The notes below the pieces were generated by a model. It was not told where the DNA came from. It saw nothing but the letters and a program-made list of their open reading frames with translations, and searched no databases. The translations under genes were made by a program, and so were the position numbers. Source: Pseudomonadota bacterium (GTDB lineage Bacteria; Pseudomonadota; Gammaproteobacteria; Steroidobacterales; Steroidobacteraceae). From it: 64,000 bases of DNA. The stretch covers positions 62,001-126,000 of the forward strand of contig JAFEFN010000017.1 in NCBI GenBank assembly GCA_018240525.1. Reading direction: 5' to 3'. Of the stretch, positions 17,022-24,111 are shown piece by piece (position 1 is the stretch's first letter; each line of letters starts with the position of its first letter).

Positions 17022-17049
17022 CCCGCGCAGCGGGCGCTGGATGCGCGGG
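17022..17049. terminator. Candidate hairpin between convergent genes
   Basis: CCCGCGCA (17022-17029) pairs with TGCGCGGG (17042-17049) around a 12-nt loop, between the VOC gene stop and the stop of the convergent small lipoprotein gene. No T-run follows. Confidence 0.35.
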
Positions 17050-17052
17050 CGC

Positions 17053-17265
17053 CTACTCGTTCTGCTTCTCGGCGTCCTGGCGCTGTTGCGCCGCCTGATC
17101 CTGGGCGGCTTCGATCTGGCGGCGCACCTGGTCCTCGGTCTGCCGCGCCTGCGCTGCCTGCTGGACCTCGGAGGCACCGCCGGCGGCGGCAGCGGCGCCG
17201 CTGCCGGCCACTCCGCAGGCCGCCAGGACCGGCAGCAACAGGATCAGGATGAGCAGGCGCTTCAT
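17053..17265 (-). CDS. Small lipoprotein with Gln/Ala-rich helix
   Basis: A 70-residue protein with a short signal peptide and lipobox (LLPVLAAC, Cys17 from this start). A Gly/Ala linker follows, then a charged, Gln-rich probable helix (VQQAAQARQTEDQVRRQIEA). The start at 17265 has GGGA seven bases upstream; an ATG at 17271 adds two residues. No family was recognised. It is likely anchored in an envelope membrane facing the periplasm. Confidence 0.72.
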   Translation of the reverse strand: MKRLLILILLLPVLAACGVAGSGAAAAAGGASEVQQAAQARQTEDQVRRQIEAAQDQAAQQRQDAEKQNE

Positions 17266-17354
17266 GGACATGTCCCGGACGGCAAGGGAGGGATACCCCC
17301 GATGAATCTACGCCAGCGGAGCCGCGGCGCAAGCAAACCGGCGCTCATGGCACT

Positions 17355-18083
17355 ATGACTCCCATGGCCAAGACACCCAAGCCTCCGCCTCCGGTCGAAC
17401 CGGCGCGCGTGCGCCGCGGCTACTTCGAGTGCCGCTTCGGCCAGCTGCACCTGCACAACTCGATGCCACCGGGCGGAGGGTTTGAGGAAGGCACGGCGCT
17501 GCTGTGCATCCAGGACAGCGCCGGTACCGGCCGGACCTTCGCGCCGTTCATGGCGCTCGCCTGCCGCGATCGCTCCGGTTACGCGCCGGACCTGCCCGGA
17601 CTGGGTGAGTCGGACCCCCCCGGCGCCTTCCCGACGGTCGCCGAATACGCAGCCGCACTGGAGGACTTCATCGACACCATGCGCCTGCGCAAGCTCGACG
17701 TCGTCAGCTTCCGGGCCGGCGCCTTCATCGCCGCCGAGTTGGCGCTGGCACGCCCCGAGCAGATCGGGCGCCTCGTCATGGTCTCGGTGCCGGTGCCACA
17801 GCAGGGGCAGCGCGGCGAACCGGCGGTGGAGGCGAACCTGAGCGAGGGCCAGCGCCGCCTGCTCGCGGCGCTGCGGCAGTATCCGGCCCGCGAACGCCTG
17901 TCGCGCCTTTCGCAGAAACTGCTGGTCCTGCGCCCGAAGGATGACCTGTGGGAGGCCACCGGGCGCATCCGCGAGGTCCTGCCCGCGGCCCGCGTGCTCG
18001 ACCTGGACATTCCCGGTGAGGCGCTGTTCGCCAGTGCCCCGGCCCGGCTGTACGAGTCGGCACGCGACTTCCTGCGCGGCTGA
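17355..18083 (+). CDS. Alpha/beta-hydrolase-fold protein lacking the catalytic residues
   Basis: A 242-residue protein with a recognisable hydrolase fold: oxyanion-strand region LLCIQDSAGTG, the DLPGLGESDPPGAFPTVAEYA segment, and a strand-helix turn where GxSxG should occur. That turn reads VVSFRAGAFIAAE, so Arg stands where the nucleophile Ser is expected. The C-terminal position that usually holds the catalytic His (a GH before the last helix) reads IPGEALFA. It is therefore probably not a serine hydrolase; it may be a binding or scaffold protein or use other chemistry. An in-frame ATG at 17364 is an alternative start. Neighbours give no clear context. Confidence 0.75.
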   Translation: MTPMAKTPKPPPPVEPARVRRGYFECRFGQLHLHNSMPPGGGFEEGTALLCIQDSAGTGRTFAPFMALACRDRSGYAPDLPGLGESDPPGAFPTVAEYAAALEDFIDTMRLRKLDVVSFRAGAFIAAELALARPEQIGRLVMVSVPVPQQGQRGEPAVEANLSEGQRRLLAALRQYPARERLSRLSQKLLVLRPKDDLWEATGRIREVLPAARVLDLDIPGEALFASAPARLYESARDFLRG

Positions 18084-18193
18084 GCGGCCGTGTTTCGGGA
18101 TTCCTTTCACATATTTTCAGGGCCGCAGGGGGGGCCGGGGCAGGGCAGCGCTACACTTTTTCGCCGGTAGAGAGAGGGAGCTTCCGGACCTCG

Positions 18194-20350
18194 ATGAGCC
18201 CGCGTTCTATGTCGCAACCGCCAATGGACGAAGAATCCGACCTGGATAGCACCGCGGAGCTGCCCGTGCTCGATCCGGCCGTGATGCAGGCGGAGGTGGA
18301 GGACCACTCCAGCACCGACACCTGGGCGGCGCTGCCCCAGCTGCAGCGCGAGCCGCAACTGCCGATGGATACCACCGCTGAGGTGGCCGCGATCGACCTG
18401 CGCAGCGCACTGCAGCGCCTTGCGGCACAGGCCGACAGGCTCGTGCAGCTGGAGAACGACCGCGAGCAGCTGCGCAACGGCCGCGCTGCCGCCGAGCAGC
18501 TCGCCACGACCCTGAGCGCCGAACTGGGGCGCCTGGAGGCGGGCGCCCGCCAGCACCAGGCGCACGTCGACGAACTCACCCAGGCGCGCCTCGCCGCCGA
18601 GGCCCGCGCCGAGAACGCGAGCGCAGAGCTGCTGCGCCTGCAAAGTGGCGGCGACGCGGCCGCGGCAGCCGAGCTGGCGCGGCAGCGCAGTGCCGCGGAG
18701 CAACGCGCCGCAGCGCTGGACGCCGAGCTCGCGCGTCTGCGCGAGGCCGCCGTGCAGCACACCTCGCAGTTCGCAGAGCTGACCGGCGCCCGCGCCGCCG
18801 CGGAACTGCGCGTCGGCAGGCTCGAGGAGGAACTGCAGGTTATGCGCGCCGCGCGCGACACGGCCACGCAGCGCGGCGAGCAGCTGCAGCAGCGCGTCAC
18901 GGAGCTGGAGCAGGCGCAGGCGGCGCTGGAGGCGCGCCAGCTGAACGACGAGCAGGCGCGCAGCGAGCGCGAGCGGCTGCATGCGGCGCACACCGCCGGT
19001 GTGATGGCGGACCTGCATGCCGAGCGCGCGCGCGCCATGAGCTGCTTTGAGTCCGCGCAGCACCTGGCCGCCGGGCGCGGCCTGTTCGAGGCGCTGCTGA
19101 GCGAGGAGCGCCACCAGGCCGAGCTACGCGAGGCCGAGCTGGGCGCTTTGCGCCAGGAGCTCCAGGCACGCGCGACGCGTGTTGAGGAGCAGGAGCACGC
19201 GCTGGCCGAGCAGGCGCGGCGCATTGCCGCACTCGAGCAGCAGATCAGCGCCTCCGGCACGGCGCTCAGCGAACGCGACAGTCAGCTGCGCGAGGCCCGC
19301 CGGGACGCGCAGGGATTGCACCTCTCCATCACCCGCCTGCAGGGCCAGCTGGATGCCAGCGGCGAGCGCGTGCGCGCCCTCACGGCCCTGAGTTCGCAGC
19401 ACACCACCTCCGAAACCCAGCGCAAGACCGAGCTCAGCCGCCTGCTGGCCGAGCGCGTCGAACTCACCGCCGAACTCGAGGCGGCGCGCGCCGCGGCCGT
19501 CGCCGCCGCCGCGGCCGCGAGCGAGCACGAGGCGGCGCTGCCGCCGCTGCGCGCACGGACCGCCGAGTCCGAGGCCGCGCTCGCCGCCGAGCGCAAGCGC
19601 GCCGCTGACGCCGAAGCCGAACTCAACACGCTGCGCGGCGAGATGGAAGAGTGGGCCAGCGCGGTCAAGGCCGCGCACCACGAGCGCGGCACGCTGCAGG
19701 CCGCGCAGGCACGCGTGCAGGAGCTCGAGCGCCTGGAGGTCGAGCACGCCACGGAACTGCTGAAGGTGCAGTCGCAGGCCCAGGGCTCCCCCTCTCGCGT
19801 GCGTGAGCTGGAACAGGACCTGGTCGCCGCGGAAGAGGCGGTCCACCGCCTCGAGTCCGAGGCACGCAGCCGCAGCATCCGCATCGAGGAACTGGAGAAG
19901 ACCGTCGCCGAGCTGCGCGCCGCGGTGGCCGAGGCGGCACGTGCGGTGGCCGGGCCCGCCACCACCGCGGAGGTGGCCGGGCCGGCGGACGGTGGCCTGC
20001 GCCGCGACGACGAGACTGAGCGCCCCCTCAGTCCCGCACCCGACGGCGCGGCGCGCCTTCTGATCCGCACCGACGGGGGCCGGGAGATCGTCTACGTGCT
20101 CGGCCGCAAGACCAGCGTCGGGCGCACGCCGGACAACGACCTGCAGATCGACGCCAAGTTCATCAGCCGCCACCATGCGGTGATCCTTGCCGGGCCCACC
20201 CAGACGATCATCGAGGACCTCAACAGCACCAACGGCGTGCAGGTCAATGGCCGCCGCATCACGCGCCAGCCGCTGCAGGACGGCGACTCAGTCTCGATCG
20301 GACGCCAGCAGTACCGCTTCGCGGTGCGCAAGAACAACGACAAGCGCTGA
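18194..20350 (+). CDS. Long coiled-coil protein with C-terminal FHA domain
   Basis: A 718-residue soluble protein. Residues about 60-600 are rich in Ala, Glu, Arg, Leu and Gln with heptad-like spacing (LEQAQAALEAR, LEEELQVMRAAR, LEQQISA), indicating a long coiled coil. Residues about 621-713 are an FHA phosphothreonine-binding domain with VGRTPDNDLQID, FISRHHAVI and LNSTNGVQVNGRRI. FHA proteins read Thr phosphorylation by Ser/Thr kinases; one such kinase lies about 6 kb downstream, so a partnership is plausible but not shown. No membrane segment is evident. Alternative starts at 18209 and 18224 exist. It could organise cell poles, division or secretion, but nothing here decides this. Confidence 0.85.
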   Translation: MSPRSMSQPPMDEESDLDSTAELPVLDPAVMQAEVEDHSSTDTWAALPQLQREPQLPMDTTAEVAAIDLRSALQRLAAQADRLVQLENDREQLRNGRAAAEQLATTLSAELGRLEAGARQHQAHVDELTQARLAAEARAENASAELLRLQSGGDAAAAAELARQRSAAEQRAAALDAELARLREAAVQHTSQFAELTGARAAAELRVGRLEEELQVMRAARDTATQRGEQLQQRVTELEQAQAALEARQLNDEQARSERERLHAAHTAGVMADLHAERARAMSCFESAQHLAAGRGLFEALLSEERHQAELREAELGALRQELQARATRVEEQEHALAEQARRIAALEQQISASGTALSERDSQLREARRDAQGLHLSITRLQGQLDASGERVRALTALSSQHTTSETQRKTELSRLLAERVELTAELEAARAAAVAAAAAASEHEAALPPLRARTAESEAALAAERKRAADAEAELNTLRGEMEEWASAVKAAHHERGTLQAAQARVQELERLEVEHATELLKVQSQAQGSPSRVRELEQDLVAAEEAVHRLESEARSRSIRIEELEKTVAELRAAVAEAARAVAGPATTAEVAGPADGGLRRDDETERPLSPAPDGAARLLIRTDGGREIVYVLGRKTSVGRTPDNDLQIDAKFISRHHAVILAGPTQTIIEDLNSTNGVQVNGRRITRQPLQDGDSVSIGRQQYRFAVRKNNDKR

Positions 20351-20410
20351 CAGCCCTCGCCGCCACCGGCTAAGCTTGGCGCCGTTCCCGCAGCAACGGC
20401 ACAGCACCCG

Positions 20411-21928
20411 GTGGCCAATCCCTACATCGAAAAGATCCTCAAGGCGCGCGTCTATGACGTCGCCATCGAGTCGCCCCTGGAGCAGGCACCGCGACTGTCC
20501 CGGCGTCTGGGCAACCAGGTACTGCTCAAGCGCGAGGACCTGCAGCCCGTGTTCTCCTTCAAGCTGCGCGGCGCCTATAACCGCATCGCGCACCTGTCCG
20601 ACACCATTGCCAGGCGCGGTGTGGTGTGCGCCTCGGCCGGCAACCATGCGCAGGGAGTGGCACTGGCGGCGCGGCAACGCGGCATCAGCGCCGTGGTGGT
20701 CATGCCGCAGACGACCCCGCAGATCAAGGTGCAGGCGGTGCTGGACCTGGGCGCCGAGCTGGTACTGCACGGCGATGACTACGACAGCGCCTTCGAGCAT
20801 GCGCTCACCCTGGCGCGCGAGCGCGGCCTGGTGTTCGTGCATCCCTTCGACGACCCGGACGTCATCGCCGGGCAGGGCACCATCGCGGTGGAGATCGTGC
20901 GCCAAACCGGCGGCACGCTCGATGCGGTGTTCGTGCCCGTGGGCGGCGGCGGCCTGATCGCCGGCATCGCGGTCTACCTGAAATACCTGTACCCGCAGGT
21001 GAAGGTCGTCGGCGTGGAGCCGCAGGACGCGGCCGGCATGCATGACTCGCTCAAGGCCGGCAAGCGCATCACCCTGGACCGCGTCGGGATCTTCGCCGAC
21101 GGGGTCGCCGTCAAACGCGTCGGCGAGGAGACCTTCGCCCTGTGCCGCTCGTACGTGGACGAGATCGTGCTGGTGAGCACGGACGAGATCTGCGCCGGTA
21201 TCCAGGACGTGTTCGAGGACACCCGCTCGATCGTCGAGCCGGCCGGCGCGCTCGCCGTGGCCGGCATGAAGAGGTACCTGGCGCGCGAGGGCTGGAGCGG
21301 TCGGCGCGTGGTGGCGATCAACAGCGGCGCCAACATCAACTTCGACCGGCTGCGCCACGTGGCTGAGCGCGCCGACCTGGGCGGCGAGCGCGAGGCTCTG
21401 CTGGCGGTGGTGATCCCGGAGCAGCCCGGCAGTTTCCTGCACTTCTGCGAGCTGCTCGGCCAGCGCAATGTCACCGAGTTCAACTACCGTTATGCCGGCC
21501 CTGGCAGCGCGCAGATCTTCGTCGGCCTCGCCCTCAGCCAGGGCCGTGCGGAAAAGGAGCTCGTGCTGCGCAGCCTGCGCGATGCGCACTACACCGTCAC
21601 CGACATGACCGACAATGAGATGGCCAAGCTGCACGTGCGCTACATGGTCGGCGGCCATGCCGGCGGCCTCGCCGACGAGGTCCTGTACCGCTTCGAGTTC
21701 CCGGAGCGCCCCGGTGCCCTGCACAGGTTCCTGGCGGCGATCGGTACGCGCTGGAACATCAGCCTGTTCCACTACCGCAACCATGGCTCCGACTACGGCC
21801 GCGTGCTGGCGGGCATCCAGGTGCCGGTGCCGGAGCGTGGAGACTTCCTGCAGCACCTGAACGAGCTGCACTACGCCTACGTCGAGGAGACGCGCAACCC
21901 GGCCTACCGCATGTTCCTCGGCGCCTGA
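20411..21928 (+). CDS. ilvA: Threonine dehydratase, biosynthetic
   Basis: A 505-residue PLP enzyme converting threonine to 2-oxobutyrate for isoleucine. PLP Lys51 lies in FSFKLRGAYN, the phosphate-binding loop is PVGGGGLIAGIA, and SAGNHAQGVALAA is the substrate loop. Residues about 330-505 form two ACT-like regulatory domains (EQPGSFLHFCELLG and ERPGALHRFLAAIG), the arrangement of the isoleucine-inhibited biosynthetic form, so the short catabolic form is excluded. The GTG start follows the FHA gene by 60 bp. It complements the ilvBH genes about 10 kb away. Confidence 0.96.
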   Translation: MANPYIEKILKARVYDVAIESPLEQAPRLSRRLGNQVLLKREDLQPVFSFKLRGAYNRIAHLSDTIARRGVVCASAGNHAQGVALAARQRGISAVVVMPQTTPQIKVQAVLDLGAELVLHGDDYDSAFEHALTLARERGLVFVHPFDDPDVIAGQGTIAVEIVRQTGGTLDAVFVPVGGGGLIAGIAVYLKYLYPQVKVVGVEPQDAAGMHDSLKAGKRITLDRVGIFADGVAVKRVGEETFALCRSYVDEIVLVSTDEICAGIQDVFEDTRSIVEPAGALAVAGMKRYLAREGWSGRRVVAINSGANINFDRLRHVAERADLGGEREALLAVVIPEQPGSFLHFCELLGQRNVTEFNYRYAGPGSAQIFVGLALSQGRAEKELVLRSLRDAHYTVTDMTDNEMAKLHVRYMVGGHAGGLADEVLYRFEFPERPGALHRFLAAIGTRWNISLFHYRNHGSDYGRVLAGIQVPVPERGDFLQHLNELHYAYVEETRNPAYRMFLGA

Positions 21929-21941
21929 GCCGGCCGACGGG

Positions 21942-23003
21942 TCAGCCCGGTGGCTGGCCGCTCTCGAGCAGCCACTCGCGCCAGATCGCCAGCAGGATGG
22001 CGAGGATCACCGGACCGATGAACAGGCCTACCAGGCCGAAGGCGGCCAGGCCCCCCAGCACCCCGAACAGGACGATCAGGAACGGGATGCGCGCGGTGCG
22101 CGCGATCAGCACGGGTCGCACGAAGTGGTCGGTGCAGAAGATCACGACCGCGCCCCAGATGAAGAGACTGACGCCGGCCACCGCGTGCCCGGTGAACACC
22201 AGCCATGCGCTGGCGCCGAACCACACCACCGGCACGGCGAACGGGATGATGCCGAAGAGCGTGGTCAGCGCGGCGAGGAAAATCGGTGTATCGATGCCGG
22301 CGGCCCAGTAACCGATGCCGGCGAGCAGTCCCTGCAACAGCGCGGCGGCGCCGAGCCCATAGACCACGGCCTGCACCGTCTGCCCGATCGCAAGCAGGTA
22401 GTTGTCGACGCGCGGTCCGAGCACCAGCTCGAGGGCGCGTGTCACCTGCCGGGCGAAGCGGGCGCCGCCGCGGTACAGGAAGAACAGCGTCAGCACCGCG
22501 AAAGCGAGCTTCAGGGCATTGCGGCTGACGTCGCCGACCAGGCGAGCGATCTGCTCGAACGAGTGGTCGGTGAGCTTGCGCAGCTCGAAGCCGGGCGCGG
22601 CCGGATCCTCGGCCAGCCGCGCGGTGAGCTCACGCAGCTGGTCGCCGATCCACGGCAGTTTCAGGATCCAGGGCGGTAGCTGCACCCCGCTGGCCAGCAG
22701 ATCGCGCATGTGGTGGTAGGCGTGCACCAGGTCGATGCGCAGCACCACGGCCATCCAGGCGATCGGTACGATCACCGCCAGGGAGACCGCCAGGGTCATC
22801 AGCGTGCCGGCCAGCAGCGCACGGCCGCCGAGCCGGCGGGTCAGCCACTCGTAGGCGGGCCAGCTCACGTACGCCAGGATGGCGGCCCAGACTACCGGCA
22901 CGATGAACGGCGCCACGATCCGGAAGCCGAGCAGCAACAGCCCGGCAAGCAGGGCGACGCTGAGCAGGCGGCGCAACCAGGGAGCGGACACGAGATCTTC
23001 CAT
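21942..23003 (-). CDS. AI-2E family (PerM/YdiK-like) transporter
   Basis: A 353-residue membrane protein with about eight helices and a large soluble loop between the third and fourth (residues about 90-170), the plan of the AI-2E exporter family. The C-terminal signature region FLIVLFGVLGGLAAFGLVGLF and the final FIGPVILAILLAIWREWL are characteristic. AGGAAG precedes the ATG. Members have been linked to AI-2 export and to Na+/H+ exchange; the substrate here is unknown. It is convergent with ilvA. Confidence 0.86.
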   Translation of the reverse strand: MEDLVSAPWLRRLLSVALLAGLLLLGFRIVAPFIVPVVWAAILAYVSWPAYEWLTRRLGGRALLAGTLMTLAVSLAVIVPIAWMAVVLRIDLVHAYHHMRDLLASGVQLPPWILKLPWIGDQLRELTARLAEDPAAPGFELRKLTDHSFEQIARLVGDVSRNALKLAFAVLTLFFLYRGGARFARQVTRALELVLGPRVDNYLLAIGQTVQAVVYGLGAAALLQGLLAGIGYWAAGIDTPIFLAALTTLFGIIPFAVPVVWFGASAWLVFTGHAVAGVSLFIWGAVVIFCTDHFVRPVLIARTARIPFLIVLFGVLGGLAAFGLVGLFIGPVILAILLAIWREWLLESGQPPG

Positions 23004-23049
23004 TGCGGTCGTCTTCCTTAGCTGGGCACGGCGATCGTTGATGGAACCG

Positions 23050-23532
23050 TCAGGCGAGTCCGTTCGCATCGGAGATGAACATGGTCACGGCGAGCAACAC
23101 GCAGGTGGCCACCGACAGGTGGCGTCGCAGATCGACGTAGGCTGGCGGGAGCTGCGTGCCGAGCAGGCGGTGCTCGTACAGCCAGAACAGGCCGAAGCCC
23201 ACCGTAAGCAGCGCCAGTCCGCGTTGGCCGCCGACCACGATGGCCGCCGCGCCGCACAGGGACGGCGCAAGTGCCGCGGTCACCGCCGTGCCTCGCGCCG
23301 GCAGCCGCCCCGCGCACATCAGGCCCAGGTGCACGGCACCGCTCATGCCCAGCAGCACGCCGCCCCAGCCGAGGCTGCCCCGCTGCGCCAGCTCGCGTGC
23401 GGCGAAGTCCGGCAGGAGTCCCACGCACGCAAGCCCCGCGAGCAGCGGTGCGATGCAGGCGTAGCTGGCCCATTCGAGCGCCGGCGGAAGGGGTGGCGGG
23501 GGCGCGGCGGCCGTTGTCTTGTCGGTGAGCAC
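23050..23532 (-). CDS. DUF3429 membrane protein
   Basis: A 160-residue inner-membrane protein with about five helices, beginning with a proline-rich cytoplasmic segment then WASYACIAPLLAGLACVG. It contains the DUF3429 pieces WGGVLLGMSGAVHLGL and LLTVGFGLFWLYEHRLLG. The start is GTG. The function of this family is unknown. It lies 46 bp upstream of the AI-2E transporter on the same strand, so they may be cotranscribed. Confidence 0.75.
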   Translation of the reverse strand: MLTDKTTAAAPPPPLPPALEWASYACIAPLLAGLACVGLLPDFAARELAQRGSLGWGGVLLGMSGAVHLGLMCAGRLPARGTAVTAALAPSLCGAAAIVVGGQRGLALLTVGFGLFWLYEHRLLGTQLPPAYVDLRRHLSVATCVLLAVTMFISDANGLA

Positions 23533-23550
23533 CGCCGGGATGATGCCACG

Positions 23551-23595
23551 GGCTCGCGCGAAGGGGGCTCGCGCGAAGGGGGCTCGCGCGAAGGG
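23551..23595. repeat. Three perfect 15-bp tandem repeats
   Basis: The unit ggctcgcgcgaaggg is repeated three times without error (23551, 23566, 23581) and runs into a partial fourth copy. It sits between two divergent gene starts, where variation in copy number could change promoter spacing. Confidence 0.9.
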
Positions 23596-23659
23596 GGCGC
23601 GCGCCCCGCGGGGCGCCCGGCCGCGGCCTGCACCCGCGAGGTGTTATTCTCCTGCTGCC

Positions 23660-24040
23660 ATGAGTGATGCGAACACGCCGCTGGCGGCGGGGCCGGCGGT
23701 AACGGAAAGCGAGCGCACCTGGGGCATGCTGGCGCACCTCTCGGCGCTGCTGGGCGTCGTGGTGCCGCTGTTCGGGTGCGTGATCGGTCCGTTGCTCGTG
23801 TGGCTGGCGCGGCGCGACGAATCGAAGTTCGTCGAGGAACAGGCCAAGGAAGCGCTGAACTTCAATCTGTCGGTATTCGCCGCCGCCATCGTGTGCGTGG
23901 TGCTGATGCTGGTATTCATCGGCTTCATCCTCGGCGCGGCGCTCTTTATCGCCTGGCTCGTGATGACGCTTATCGCCGCCATCCGCGCCAGCGAGGGCAT
24001 GCCTTACCGCTACCCGCTTTCGCTGCGCCTGGTGAAATAA
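23660..24040 (+). CDS. DUF4870 membrane protein
   Basis: A 126-residue membrane protein with three to four helices of the DUF4870 family, recognised from TWGMLAHLSALLGVVVP near the start, the loop WLARRDESKFVEEQAKEALNF, and the Tyr/Pro-rich end GMPYRYPLSLRLVK. Family function is unknown. No clear Shine-Dalgarno was seen. It ends 71 bp before the radical SAM gene on the same strand, but a LexA box in that gap suggests separate control of the latter. Confidence 0.85.
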   Translation: MSDANTPLAAGPAVTESERTWGMLAHLSALLGVVVPLFGCVIGPLLVWLARRDESKFVEEQAKEALNFNLSVFAAAIVCVVLMLVFIGFILGAALFIAWLVMTLIAAIRASEGMPYRYPLSLRLVK

Positions 24041-24088
24041 CCCGCGAATCCGGGCGTCCTCGGCGCTTTTCGGCCTTTGCCAACCATA

Positions 24089-24104
24089 CTGTATACGTAT
24101 ACAG
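24089..24104. promoter_or_regulatory. LexA (SOS) operator
   Basis: CTGTATACGTATACAG is a perfect palindrome (18 bp with the flanking A and T) and fits the gammaproteobacterial LexA consensus CTGT-N8-ACAG. It ends 7 bp before the radical SAM ATG, so it must overlap the promoter or the transcription start. A TTGCCA at 24077 could be the -35. The transcript would have almost no leader. Confidence 0.85.
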
Positions 24105-24111
24105 TCTTGGC

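Noticed and set aside
23551..23595. Short CRISPR-like array
   Set aside because: The 15-bp units are directly adjacent with no spacers, and no cas genes are nearby.
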